Positions 17,256 through 25,578 of a stretch of DNA of 64,000 nucleotides are shown here, one piece after another. The translations under genes and the position numbers were made by a program. Under the pieces are notes generated by a model. That model searched no databases. It was not told the origin of the DNA and saw only the letters and a program-made list of their open reading frames with translations. Position 1 is the first letter of the stretch. Each line of letters begins with the position of its first letter. The stretch is taken from assembly GCF_027286305.1 (NCBI RefSeq), contig NZ_CP114599.1:3629001-3693000 (forward strand), written 5' to 3'. This DNA comes from Phenylobacterium sp. NIBR 498073. GTDB taxonomy: Bacteria; Pseudomonadota; Alphaproteobacteria; Caulobacterales; Caulobacteraceae.

Positions 17256-18425
17256 CAACTTAAGACGTACCCATTTCCAACTTAAGGCCGTCCGATATAT
17301 CTAGACGGGCCATGTGCGTGGCCAGGAGCGGACGCCCGGCGATGTCGGACATGGGTGGGTTGCGGACGTTGCTCTCCCGCTCAAGTTCGGCAGTATTTCT
17401 CGATGCGCTCACTTTGGACCCGCCAACTGAATGTCGTGACGGTCGCGGTCTTTGCCGCTTTGCTCGTTGGATGTGGTTCGCGAAGCGCATCTGGGAACGC
17501 CGAGCCCCTTCGGCTTACGGAAGATGCGCGCGCAATTGAAGCGTGCGAACTGTCGGTGCGGGTCGCTAGCGTTGGCGATGCCCACTCTAGGCTCGCCCGC
17601 GCCCTTTCGGGACGAAATGTGATCGTTTGCCCATTCAGGTCCGAACCTCAGACCAAGGTGTTTGCGGTGGGAGAGGCTGCGTTGTGCCAGAGCATGGAAG
17701 TCGGGGGACTGTCAGTGGCGGGCTCGCGACCGACCTCGTTCTCAGAGGTTGAACGCGGCGTGGAGTGCTCGGCTGCCACACGCACCGACCTGAGCGGCTC
17801 TCAGCCCGGACGCAGCGAAGTGTTCGTTTGGCAACTTCCCGATCCCCCACGAGTCGCTCGCGGCGACGTCCGCCCCGGCGATCTGATGTTTGAGGACTCT
17901 AAGGTGACACAACTGCTCGCGGACAGCGGCCTGCCCTTTCTCTATCGCGACCGGATCGGCGACATCATTTGCTTCGAGGTTCGAGAAGGCGAGCCCGATC
18001 CTCTGACTATGCTGCGGAGCGTGGGATATGTTCCTCCGAGCAATCTACGACAGATCGCACTGCAAGGGACCGACTGCCACGAAGCGGTCAAACGCCAGTT
18101 CAATAGGGACCTGCCAGTGATTGTCTCCAACAACGTCCGCTAAGGGTCGAAAGCCGAAATATCCTCCTTGCCGCAAAGCGGACCTAGAAAGTCGGCCTTA
18201 AGTTGCCACTCGCGAAATTGGGCCAGCGTTAGGTTGGCGATGCCGAGTTGTGGAAAAGCGCGACGCCCGCGTTTCCAGCGGGTTAGCCCGCCCTCGTTAA
18301 GTTGTACCGACAGTGATCGCGCCCAGGTGAGCGTCTAGCCCGCGGACGCCGACCGACATCCGCTCACCAAAGCCTCAGCGTCGCGCAGACGCCGTCATGG
18401 CACGGCTATGGACAGGCTTAAGTTG
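17256..18425. repeat. Scattered CAACTTAAG / CTTAAGTTG repeats around the orphan lipoprotein gene
   Basis: The 9-mer CAACTTAAG occurs at 17256-17264 and 17278-17286, and its reverse complement CTTAAGTTG at 18197-18205 and 18417-18425. The inner pair extends to a perfect 13-bp inverted repeat: CAACTTAAGGCCG (17278-17290) with CGGCCTTAAGTTG (18193-18205), which brackets the lipoprotein gene. It may be the edge of a mobile cassette, or shared regulatory sites. Confidence 0.45.
17403..18143 (+). CDS. Orphan lipoprotein, unknown function
   Basis: A 246-residue predicted lipoprotein that I do not recognise. ATG 17403 gives an N terminus with basic residues, a hydrophobic stretch (VVTVAVFAALLVG) and a lipobox ending at Cys24 (LLVGC). 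The mature part has six cysteines and no familiar domain. Codon use is less GC-biased than in the neighbours, suggesting transfer. It lies alone between the tRNA-Arg gene and degraded DNA, bracketed by a 13-bp inverted repeat. It may be a leftover of an integrated element. Confidence 0.65.
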   Translation: MRSLWTRQLNVVTVAVFAALLVGCGSRSASGNAEPLRLTEDARAIEACELSVRVASVGDAHSRLARALSGRNVIVCPFRSEPQTKVFAVGEAALCQSMEVGGLSVAGSRPTSFSEVERGVECSAATRTDLSGSQPGRSEVFVWQLPDPPRVARGDVRPGDLMFEDSKVTQLLADSGLPFLYRDRIGDIICFEVREGEPDPLTMLRSVGYVPPSNLRQIALQGTDCHEAVKRQFNRDLPVIVSNNVR

Positions 18426-18563
18426 GGCACGCGCCAATTGAGACAGCCTTAGCTTGGATCGCCAAGTTTGGGGGAAACTCCACCACGTAGCGGTATCAAC
18501 GTCTTGGCCGGACAGCATTGGGTAGGGCCGATATTTTTCTATGTATCTCAATTATTTAATTGA
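18144..18563. other. Non-coding accessory DNA, lower GC
   Basis: No gene with coding character is seen here. Base composition is visibly poorer in GC than the flanks, especially 18520-18570. The stretch contains two CTTAAGTTG repeats and ends with an AT-only-rich palindrome TCAATTA-TT-TAATTGA (18548-18563) that directly precedes the truncated RTX-like frame. Confidence 0.5.
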
Positions 18564-18770
18564 ATTCTAGGCCCATCCTCATGTCGTCGCGGACGCGCCC
18601 AGGGCGATCACATCGCGCTATCAGTCGCCCAGGCTGCGGACTTCCAGGCCCTGTCGGGCAAGGTGGCTATGCTCGGCGCCGATACGGTGATCACTCTGGG
18701 CGGTCTGACGATCGTCATGGCCGGCGTGCCGATGAGCAGCCTCGTCGCCCGCGACTTTATCTTTTCCTGA
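18564..18770 (+). pseudogene. C-terminal remnant of an RTX/hemolysin-type calcium-binding protein
   Basis: A frame without its own start runs to the TGA at 18768-18770. From 18606 it encodes about 54 residues, including DHIALSVAQAADFQALSG, DTVITLGGLTIVMAGVPM and the ending SLVARDFIFS. The pattern (D-T-V-I-x-L-G-G-x-T-I-x-M-x-G-V, then SLxxxDFxF as the last residues) is what the C-terminal secretion region of RTX or hemolysin-type proteins looks like. The upstream bulk of the gene and the glycine-rich nonapeptide repeats are gone. I call this a decayed fragment left by deletion. Confidence 0.5.
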
Positions 18771-18821
18771 CCTCGGGCGTCGCCATGCGGCGCATTTAGC
18801 GCGGCGCTGGCGACAGCGGGC

Positions 18822-18848
18822 GGCCGGGATCGCAGCACGATCCCGGCC
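18822..18848 (-). terminator. Hairpin after glcB
   Basis: Perfect 11-bp stem GGCCGGGATCG (18822-18832) / CGATCCCGGCC (18838-18848) with loop CAGCA, starting 8 nt past the glcB stop codon. No U-tract follows on the minus strand. Confidence 0.55.
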
Positions 18849-18856
18849 TGCCGACG

Positions 18857-21010
18857 TCAGGCGCCGGCCAGCTGCGCCTTACGCTCGCGGCGGCGGCGGG
18901 TCAGGACATGCTCGGTGTAGCCGTTCGGCTGCACGCGTCCCTCGAACACCAGCTCCAGCGCGGCCTGATAGGCGATGCTGGCGTCCGGGTTGGGGCTCAT
19001 CGCCTGATAGGCGGCGTCACCGGCGTTCTGGGCGTCGACCACCTTGGCCATCCGGCCGAAGGTCTCGCGCACCTGCGCCTCGGTGCAGATCCCGTGGTGC
19101 AGCCAGTTGGCGATGTGCTGGCTCGAGATCCGCAGGGTGGCGCGGTCTTCCATCAGCCCGACGTCGTGGATGTCCGGCACCTTCGAACAGCCGACGCCCT
19201 GGTCGATCCAGCGCACCACGTAGCCGAGGATGCCCTGGGCGTTGTTGTCCAGCTCCTGCTGGATGTCGGCGGCGTTCCAGTTGGACTTCGCCAGCGGCGG
19301 GGTCAGCAGCTCGTCGGTCCCGGTCTTGGTCGCCGACTTGAGCATCGCGGCCTGCAGGGCCGGCACGTCAACCTCGTGATAGTGCAGCGCGTGCAGCACC
19401 GCGGCCGTCGGCGACGGCACCCAGGCGGTGTTGGCGCCGGCCTTCGGGTGGCCGACCTTGGCGGCCAGCATGTCCTTCATCATGTCGGGCGCCGCCCACA
19501 TGCCCTTGCCGATCTGGGCGCGGCCCGGGAAGCCCGTGGCCAGGCCGATCTCGACGTTGCGCTTTTCGTAGGCCGGCAGCCAGGGCTCGGCCTTGATGGC
19601 GTCCTTGCGGACCACCGGGCCCGCCTCCATCGCCGTGTGGATCTCGTCGCCCGTGCGGTCGAGGAAGCCGGTGTTGATGAACACGATGCGGTCCCGGGCG
19701 GCGTGGATGCAGGCGGCCAGGTTGGCGCTGGTGCGGCGCTCCTCGTCCATCACGCCCAGCTTCACGGTGTTGCGCTCCAGGCCGAGCGCGTCCTCGACCA
19801 TGTCGAACAGTCGCACAGCCAGCGCGACCTCATCGGGGCCGTGCATCTTCGGCTTCACCACATAGACCGAACCGGCCTTGCTGTTGCGGCGCGCGCCCTT
19901 CAGGTCATGCAGGGCGGCGGCGACAGTGACCAGGGCGTCGACCGCAGTCTCGAACACCGGCTCGCCGTCGAAGGTCACGGCGTCGGTCAGCATGTGGTGG
20001 CCGACATTGCGCACCAGCATCAGGCTGCGGCCACGCAGGGTCAGCGCGCCGCCGTTCGCGGCGGTATAGGTGCGATCCTCTTCCAGGCGACGGGTTTCGG
20101 TCTGGCCACCCTTGGTGAAGGTCGAGGTCAGGTCGCCCCGCATCAGGCCGAGCCAGTTGCGATAGACGCCCGTCTTGTCCTCGGCGTCGACGGCGGCGAC
20201 GGAGTCCTCGCAGTCCTGAATGGCGGTCAGGGCGGCCTCGACCAGCACGTCGGAGACGCCCGCGGCGTCGTCCTTGCCGATGTTATGGGCGCGGTCGATC
20301 AGGATCTCGAGATGCAGGCTGTTGTGAGCCAGCAGCACGCCGGCCGGCGCGGCCGCCTCGCCGCGATAGCCCACGAACTGGGCCGGTGTCGCCAGCGCGA
20401 CTTCCTGGCCGTCCTTCAGGCGCACGACCAGCCCTTGCCCGGCCACCACATAGGCCGCGGCGTCGGCATGCGAACCCGAGGCCAGCGGCGCGACGCGGTC
20501 CAGGAAGCTCCGGGCGAACGCCACCACCTTGGCCCCGCGCACCGGATCATAGCCCTTGCCGCCGGTCGGCGGTTCGAGCGCGTCAGTGCCGTAGAGCGCA
20601 TCGTAGAGGCTGCCCCACCGCGCATTGGCGGCGTTGAGCGCGAAGCGGCCGTTGGAGACCGGCACCACCAGCTGCGGACCGGCGATCGAGGCGATCTCCG
20701 GATCGACGTTGCCGGTGCTGATCTCGAAGGGCGCCGGCTCGGGCAACAGGTAGCCGATCTCACGCAAGAAGGCGGTTTCCTCGGCCACGTCCAGCGGCTT
20801 GCCGCGACGCTCGCGCCACCAGCTGTCGATTTGCGCCTGCAGCTCGTCGCGGCGCTGCAGCATGGCCGCGTTGCGCGGGGTGAAGTCGGCCAGCACCTTT
20901 TCCAGCGCGGCCCAGAAGGCGTCCGGAGCTACGCCCGTCCCCGGCAGCAGCTCGCCTTCCACAAAGGCGTGCAGCGTGTCGTCGACCGTGAGGGATTTGC
21001 TGATGTTCAT
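18857..21010 (-). CDS. glcB: Malate synthase G
   Basis: A 717-residue malate synthase of the monomeric G type, condensing glyoxylate and acetyl-CoA to malate in the cytoplasm. Supporting segments are [60 protein letters not shown] and [16 protein letters not shown], all characteristic of GlcB. ATG 21010 (MNISKSL) is the natural start; an upstream in-frame extension of 21 codons is not family-like. It is near the ScfR-type regulator gene and isocitrate lyase, so the complete glyoxylate bypass is encoded within 6 kb. Confidence 0.96.
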   Translation of the reverse strand: MNISKSLTVDDTLHAFVEGELLPGTGVAPDAFWAALEKVLADFTPRNAAMLQRRDELQAQIDSWWRERRGKPLDVAEETAFLREIGYLLPEPAPFEISTGNVDPEIASIAGPQLVVPVSNGRFALNAANARWGSLYDALYGTDALEPPTGGKGYDPVRGAKVVAFARSFLDRVAPLASGSHADAAAYVVAGQGLVVRLKDGQEVALATPAQFVGYRGEAAAPAGVLLAHNSLHLEILIDRAHNIGKDDAAGVSDVLVEAALTAIQDCEDSVAAVDAEDKTGVYRNWLGLMRGDLTSTFTKGGQTETRRLEEDRTYTAANGGALTLRGRSLMLVRNVGHHMLTDAVTFDGEPVFETAVDALVTVAAALHDLKGARRNSKAGSVYVVKPKMHGPDEVALAVRLFDMVEDALGLERNTVKLGVMDEERRTSANLAACIHAARDRIVFINTGFLDRTGDEIHTAMEAGPVVRKDAIKAEPWLPAYEKRNVEIGLATGFPGRAQIGKGMWAAPDMMKDMLAAKVGHPKAGANTAWVPSPTAAVLHALHYHEVDVPALQAAMLKSATKTGTDELLTPPLAKSNWNAADIQQELDNNAQGILGYVVRWIDQGVGCSKVPDIHDVGLMEDRATLRISSQHIANWLHHGICTEAQVRETFGRMAKVVDAQNAGDAAYQAMSPNPDASIAYQAALELVFEGRVQPNGYTEHVLTRRRRERKAQLAGA

Positions 21011-21162
21011 GCGACCCGTGTCCCCAACTAAAAGCGTCCCTGGGCTTCGCCGCAGTGCAGCGAGCCGGACCATTCCGGCGCTTTACTGCACGGAAGCGCG
21101 CCGGTTTGAAGCGTTTTGTTCGCGAGGGGCGACGCTTTGGCGCGCCAGGGGCAGAATTTGCC

Positions 21163-22578
21163 TTAGGCGTCGGAAAAGCCGAACGGCGCGCTCGTGCGGC
21201 GGATGTCGTCGGCCAGGATCTGCCGGCCGATCGGCGGCGCCGAACGCGCCGTGCACTCGGTGCGATGGCAGAGTCGGCAGGTGACCCCGATCGGCGTGGC
21301 GCTTTCCGGACCCGGACGGTCCTGGGTGTAGATCAGTCGGTGGGCGTGCTCGGCCGAGCACCCGAGCGCAATGGCCCGTTCAACCCGGGGGGTGCCGAAT
21401 GCCCCGCCGCCGGCGGTGACGGTGCGGGCGATCGAAAAGAACCGCTCGCCGTCCGGCAGCTCCAGCCACTGGGTGACGATTTCGCGCGGCGTCTTGAACG
21501 CCTGGTGCACCGACCACAGCGGACAGCCGCCGCCGTGGCGCGCGAACGGAAAGCCCGCCCCGTCCAGGCGCTTGGAAACGTTGCCGGCCGGGTCGACGCG
21601 GATGAAGAAGAACGGCACCCGCTCGTGGCCGGGCTTCTGCAGGGTGGTCAGGCGGTGAGCGGTCTGCTCGAAGCTGGCCCCGAACTGGCGGGCCAGGGCC
21701 TCGACGTCGTAACGCCGCGCCTCCACCGCCTTGGCGAAGGCGGTATAGGGCATCAGGATCGCGGCGGCCGCATAGCTGGCCAGCGCCCGGCGGGTCAGCC
21801 GCTCGCCGCTCTCGCTGGCGAAGGTCCCCTCGGCCGCGACGGCGTCGACGTCCTCGCGCATCTCCAGATAGGCCAGTTGCAGGGCCAGCTGGAACACCTG
21901 GCTGGCGGTGTCGAGCGAGTCGTCGAGCAGCAGCTCTTTGCGGTGCCAGTCGAGCCGGCGGATCGACCCGACCATGAAGCTCGACGGGATGCGCCGGACC
22001 CGCAGATTGTGCCGCGCCTTCAGATAGGCGGCGATGCTGTCATGGGCGGCGACCTGCTGGGCCAGACGTTCGGCCGCGTCGTCCAGCACCGGAAAGCAGT
22101 TGCGTCGCGCGGCCAGGAACCGCCGGGACTCCGCCACCGGGTCGGCAGCGTCCGGGCCCTGGGCGGCGTCGCCCGCCGGCCCCTCGGCGCCGCGGTCGGC
22201 CAGGGCCAGCTGTTCTTCCTTATAGGCGGTGTAGAGCCGCAGCAGCGCCTCGGTGATGCCCGGGAAGTTGGTCGTGACGTCGGTGCTTTCCAGGGTCGGC
22301 AGGTCGATGTCGCCGAACATCGGGTCCTTCAGCACCGCCTGCAGCCGCGCCACGTCGTCCGACCCGCCGTCGCCGGCCAGGGCGGCCATGTCCATCTTGT
22401 AGGTCTGCGACAGCCGCAGCAGCATTTCGGCGCTGAGCGGTCGGTGGTTGCGCTCCAGCAGCGCGATGTACGAGGGCGAGACCTCCAGGTCCGCGGCCAT
22501 GTCCGCCTGGGTCAGGCCGTGGTCCCGGCGCAGGCGGCGCAGGCTCGGACCGACATACAGGCGGCGTTCAGCGGCCAT
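21163..22578 (-). CDS. ScfR/RamB-like XRE transcriptional regulator
   Basis: A 471-residue regulator of the short-chain fatty acyl transcriptional regulator family. An XRE helix-turn-helix occupies residues about 10-60 (LRRLRRDHGLTQADMAADLEVSPSYIALLERN; shown in parts it gives the LTQADMA and SPSYIALLE helices). It continues into an IrrE/ImmA-like and DUF2083 region with SASENxx-free but family-typical RVDPAGNVSKR, GGGCPLWSVHQAF and a C-terminal cysteine set CRLCHRTEC. No HExxH is visible in the ImmA-like part, so protease activity is unlikely. Relatives such as mycobacterial RamB control isocitrate lyase; the divergent aceA here fits that role. Confidence 0.88.
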   Translation of the reverse strand: MAAERRLYVGPSLRRLRRDHGLTQADMAADLEVSPSYIALLERNHRPLSAEMLLRLSQTYKMDMAALAGDGGSDDVARLQAVLKDPMFGDIDLPTLESTDVTTNFPGITEALLRLYTAYKEEQLALADRGAEGPAGDAAQGPDAADPVAESRRFLAARRNCFPVLDDAAERLAQQVAAHDSIAAYLKARHNLRVRRIPSSFMVGSIRRLDWHRKELLLDDSLDTASQVFQLALQLAYLEMREDVDAVAAEGTFASESGERLTRRALASYAAAAILMPYTAFAKAVEARRYDVEALARQFGASFEQTAHRLTTLQKPGHERVPFFFIRVDPAGNVSKRLDGAGFPFARHGGGCPLWSVHQAFKTPREIVTQWLELPDGERFFSIARTVTAGGGAFGTPRVERAIALGCSAEHAHRLIYTQDRPGPESATPIGVTCRLCHRTECTARSAPPIGRQILADDIRRTSAPFGFSDA

Positions 22579-22602
22579 TTCTTACTCCGGACCTTGTCGA
22601 TA

Positions 22603-22618
22603 CATTACAGCATTACAG
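22603..22618. promoter_or_regulatory. Tandem CATTACAG repeat in the scfR-aceA promoter region
   Basis: CATTACAG is repeated head to tail at 22603-22610 and 22611-22618 in the 157-nt divergent gap. It is a candidate operator for the adjacent regulator. The glcB upstream region has a related TTACTGC (near 21084), one mismatch from TTACAGC here. Confidence 0.35.
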
Positions 22619-22735
22619 AGATCGTCCGTAAAGTCTTACATCCGCACCTCGCAGCGACTCCACACCGCCGGGCGACCGCCCTAGGTGACCGCCAGCACCG
22701 GGCCGAGTTCCCCCGGCTGATCGCGGAAGAGGCAC

Positions 22736-24328
22736 ATGTCTTATCAAGACCACATCATCGAGATGAGCCAGCTCATCAAAAGCAAGAGCGGCACCTGGGA
22801 CGGCATCAACGCCGAGTCGGTGGCCCGCATGCGTCTGCAGAACCGCTTCAAGACCGGCCTGGAGATCGCCAAGTACAACGCCGCGATCATGCGCAAGGAC
22901 ATGGCCGCCTACGACCTGGACGCCGGCAAGTACACCCAGTCACTGGGCTGCTGGCACGGCTTCATCGGGCAGCAGAAGCTGATCTCGATCAAGAAGCACT
23001 TCGGCACCACCGACCGCCGCTACCTCTACCTGTCGGGCTGGATGGTCGCCGCCCTGCGTTCGGAGTTCGGCCCGCTGCCGGACCAGTCGATGCACGAGAA
23101 GACCTCGGTCCCGGCCCTGATCGAAGAACTCTACACCTTCCTGCGCCAGGCCGACGCCCGTGAGCTGGGCGGCATGTTCCGCGACCTCGACGCCGCGCGC
23201 GCCGCCGGCGACAAGGCCAAGGAACAGTCGATCATCGACGCGGTCGACAACTACCAGACCCACGTCGTGCCGGTCATCGCCGACATCGACGCCGGTTTCG
23301 GCAACGCCGAAGCGACCTACCTGCTGGCCAAGAAGATGATCGAAGCCGGCGCCTGCGCCCTGCAGATCGAAAACCAGGTCTCGGACGAAAAGCAGTGCGG
23401 CCACCAGGACGGTAAGGTCACCGTTCCGCACGAAGACTTCCTCGCCAAGGTCCGCGCCTGCCGCTACGCCTTCCTCGAGCTGGGCGTCGACGACGGCGTC
23501 ATCGTGACCCGCACCGACTCGCTGGGCGCCGGCCTGACCAAGCAGATCGCCGTCAGCCACACCCCGGGCGACCTGGGCGACCAGTACAACAGCTTCCTGG
23601 ACTGCGAAGAGATCGCCCCCGCCGACCTGAAGAACGGCGACGTGATCATCAACCGCGAAGGCAAGCTGCTGCGTCCGAAGCGTCTGCCGTCGAACCTGTT
23701 CCAGTTCCGCGAAGGCACCGGCGAAGACCGCTGCGTCCTGGACTCGATCACCTCGCTGCAGAACGGCGCCGACCTGCTGTGGATCGAAACCGAAAAGCCG
23801 CACGTCGAGCAGATCGCCGGCATGATGGACCGCGTCCGCGCCGTCATCCCCAACGCCAAGCTGGTCTACAACAACAGCCCGTCGTTCAACTGGACCCTGA
23901 ACTTCCGTCAGCAAGTGTACGACGCGTGGAAGGCGGCCGGTAAGGACGTCTCGTCCTACGACCGCGCGGGCCTGATGAGCGTGGACTACGACGCCACCGA
24001 ACTGGCGGCCGAAGCCGACGAACGCATCCGCACCTTCCAGGCGGACGGCGCCAAGCGCGCGGGCATCTTCCACCACCTGATCACCCTGCCGACCTACCAC
24101 ACCGCGGCCCTGTCGACCGACAACCTGGCCAAGGAGTACTTCGGTTCGCAAGGCATGCTGGGCTACGTGAAGGGCGTCCAGCGTCAGGAAATCCGCCAAG
24201 GCATCGCCTGCGTGAAGCACCAGAACATGTCCGGCTCGGACATCGGTGACGATCACAAGGAATACTTCGCCGGCGAAGCCGCGCTGAAGGCCGGCGGCGT
24301 CCACAACACGATGAACCAGTTCGCCTAA
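22736..24328 (+). CDS. aceA: Isocitrate lyase
   Basis: A 530-residue isocitrate lyase that splits isocitrate to glyoxylate and succinate, the first step of the glyoxylate bypass. The catalytic loop reads EKQCGHQDGK with Cys221, the KQCGH form seen in the longer enzymes of Pseudomonas type rather than the KKCGH of the E. coli enzyme. Other family segments are PVIADIDAGFGNAEATY, GADLLWIETEKP and NNSPSFNWTLNF. GGAAGAGG precedes ATG 22736. The length (about 530 versus 430 residues) agrees with the larger subgroup. A strong terminator follows, so the gene is probably monocistronic and regulated by the divergent ScfR-like protein. Confidence 0.96.
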   Translation: MSYQDHIIEMSQLIKSKSGTWDGINAESVARMRLQNRFKTGLEIAKYNAAIMRKDMAAYDLDAGKYTQSLGCWHGFIGQQKLISIKKHFGTTDRRYLYLSGWMVAALRSEFGPLPDQSMHEKTSVPALIEELYTFLRQADARELGGMFRDLDAARAAGDKAKEQSIIDAVDNYQTHVVPVIADIDAGFGNAEATYLLAKKMIEAGACALQIENQVSDEKQCGHQDGKVTVPHEDFLAKVRACRYAFLELGVDDGVIVTRTDSLGAGLTKQIAVSHTPGDLGDQYNSFLDCEEIAPADLKNGDVIINREGKLLRPKRLPSNLFQFREGTGEDRCVLDSITSLQNGADLLWIETEKPHVEQIAGMMDRVRAVIPNAKLVYNNSPSFNWTLNFRQQVYDAWKAAGKDVSSYDRAGLMSVDYDATELAAEADERIRTFQADGAKRAGIFHHLITLPTYHTAALSTDNLAKEYFGSQGMLGYVKGVQRQEIRQGIACVKHQNMSGSDIGDDHKEYFAGEAALKAGGVHNTMNQFA

Positions 24329-24354
24329 GGCGAGCCTCATCGACCGACTAGGGA

Positions 24355-24389
24355 ACGGCCCGGGGCTCTCGCTCCGGGCCGTTTTTCTT
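24355..24389 (+). terminator. Rho-independent terminator of aceA
   Basis: A 9-bp stem ACGGCCCGG (24355-24363) / CCGGGCCGT (24374-24382) followed by a T-rich tail TTTTCTTT. Confidence 0.9.
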
Positions 24390-24489
24390 TGGCGCGCGGC
24401 GCAAAGCCGGCGCGAACTTCATTCTCAACTAAGGCATTTGGGCGTTTAATCCGCCCAGCAAGCATTGCTGTGCTGGGAAATAGCCTCGG

Positions 24490-25479
24490 ATGTCCAGGAT
24501 CAGACGCATCGCCCGCAAGGCCGGGTATCGCCTCAAGGCCGCCGGCCGCCGCATGCTCGGCCTGCCCGCCGGCCCGGCGATCCTGATGTACCACCGCGTC
24601 AACGAGCCGGGGTACGATCCCTGGGAACTGGCGGTCACCCCAGCCCATTTCGACGAGCAGCTCGCCTGGCTCAAGCGCCGGCGCACGGTGCTGCCGCTGG
24701 TCGAGTTCGCCGAGCGCCATGCCCGCGGCGACCTGCCGCGCGACGCGGTCGCCATCACCTTCGACGACGGCTACGCCTGCAACGGCCTCAACGCCGCGCC
24801 GCTGCTGGCCGCCCATGGCCTGCCGGCCACCGTCTTCCTGGCCACCAGCGCGATCTCGGCCGACCATGAGTACTGGTGGGACGACCTGGAACGCATCGTC
24901 GTCGGCGCGCCGGTCACCTCCATGGACATCGAGATCGAGGGGCAAAGCCACGCCTTCGATCTCGGCCCGGCCGGCGATCTGCACGCCCCTAATCCGCAAC
25001 GCCAGGCCGCCTACAAGGCGCTGTGGCAGGCGATGCGTCTGCTCGACCCGGTCGAGCGCCGCGCGCTGCTGGCCGACCTCGCGCGCCGCCACGGCATGCC
25101 GCAGACCGGACGCTCCAGCCATCGCAGCATGACCCGCCAGGAAATCCAGACCCTGGCCGCCGAGGGCGTGATCAGCTTCGGCGCCCACTCGGTCAACCAC
25201 CCGGCGCTCAGCGAACTGAGCCGCGAGGACCAGCGGGCGGAAATCGAAACCAGCCGCGAGGTCTGCGCCGAGCTGTTGGGCGAGGCGCCCTCCACCTTCG
25301 CCTATCCGTTCGGCGACTACAGCGACGTGACCGTAGACGTGGTGCGCGAGGCCGGGTTCGCGGTCGCCGTCACCACCGACGCCGATGTGGTGCGCAAGGG
25401 CGCCAACCACTTGCGGCTGCCCAGGCTGCAGGTCGGCGACTGGCCGGCCAGTCGGCTGAGCGCGGCGCTCAACGCCTAG
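24490..25479 (+). CDS. Polysaccharide deacetylase family protein (NodB fold)
   Basis: A 329-residue carbohydrate esterase family 4 protein. Motif 1 is TFDDGY and motif 2 is GAHSVNHPALSEL, giving the Asp-His-His metal site. The later segment TFAYPFGDYSDVT supplies the arginine/proline-type groove motif seen in the family. No signal peptide is evident; the N terminus is basic (RIRRIARKAGYRLKAAGRR). It begins the glycan locus and would remove N- or O-acetyl groups from a sugar polymer or lipid-linked precursor. It ends at a palindromic repeat shared with the convergent methyltransferase gene. Confidence 0.9.
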   Translation: MSRIRRIARKAGYRLKAAGRRMLGLPAGPAILMYHRVNEPGYDPWELAVTPAHFDEQLAWLKRRRTVLPLVEFAERHARGDLPRDAVAITFDDGYACNGLNAAPLLAAHGLPATVFLATSAISADHEYWWDDLERIVVGAPVTSMDIEIEGQSHAFDLGPAGDLHAPNPQRQAAYKALWQAMRLLDPVERRALLADLARRHGMPQTGRSSHRSMTRQEIQTLAAEGVISFGAHSVNHPALSELSREDQRAEIETSREVCAELLGEAPSTFAYPFGDYSDVTVDVVREAGFAVAVTTDADVVRKGANHLRLPRLQVGDWPASRLSAALNA

Positions 25480-25525
25480 AGCATTTTCCGCCGAAGTGGC
25501 TACCGGTTCGGCGAAGAAAATGCTC
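25479..25525. repeat. Palindromic element 1 between convergent genes
   Basis: GAGCATTTTC (25479-25488) pairs with GAAAATGCTC (25516-25525), and inside them CGCCGAA (489-495) pairs with TTCGGCG (507-513 of 25 kb), with an 11-nt loop. The first base is the last base of the deacetylase stop codon. Similar GAGCATTTTC...GAAAATGCTC elements are known to be scattered in alphaproteobacterial genomes; it can also act as a bidirectional terminator. Confidence 0.7.
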
Positions 25526-25542
25526 CAAATTTGAAGAGTCCT

Positions 25543-25578
25543 GAGCAATTTCCGATCCGATCAGATCGGAAATTGCTC
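25543..25578. repeat. Palindromic element 2 between convergent genes
   Basis: Perfect 15-bp arms GAGCAATTTCCGATC (25543-25557) and GATCGGAAATTGCTC (25564-25578) with loop CGATCA. It ends on the first base of the methyltransferase stop codon (minus strand). It shares the GAGCA edge with element 1 and the CCGATC core with a shorter palindrome at 43319-43333. Confidence 0.75.

Noticed and set aside
18560-18799. 79-codon frame overlapping the RTX-like remnant
   Set aside because: It is the wrong frame; the frame ending at 18770 has the family-like sequence.
17164-18856. Attachment-site duplication of the tRNA-Arg 3' end
   Set aside because: I looked for a second copy of the tRNA 3' end between 17241 and 18856 and found none, so no integrase-type att pair can be claimed.
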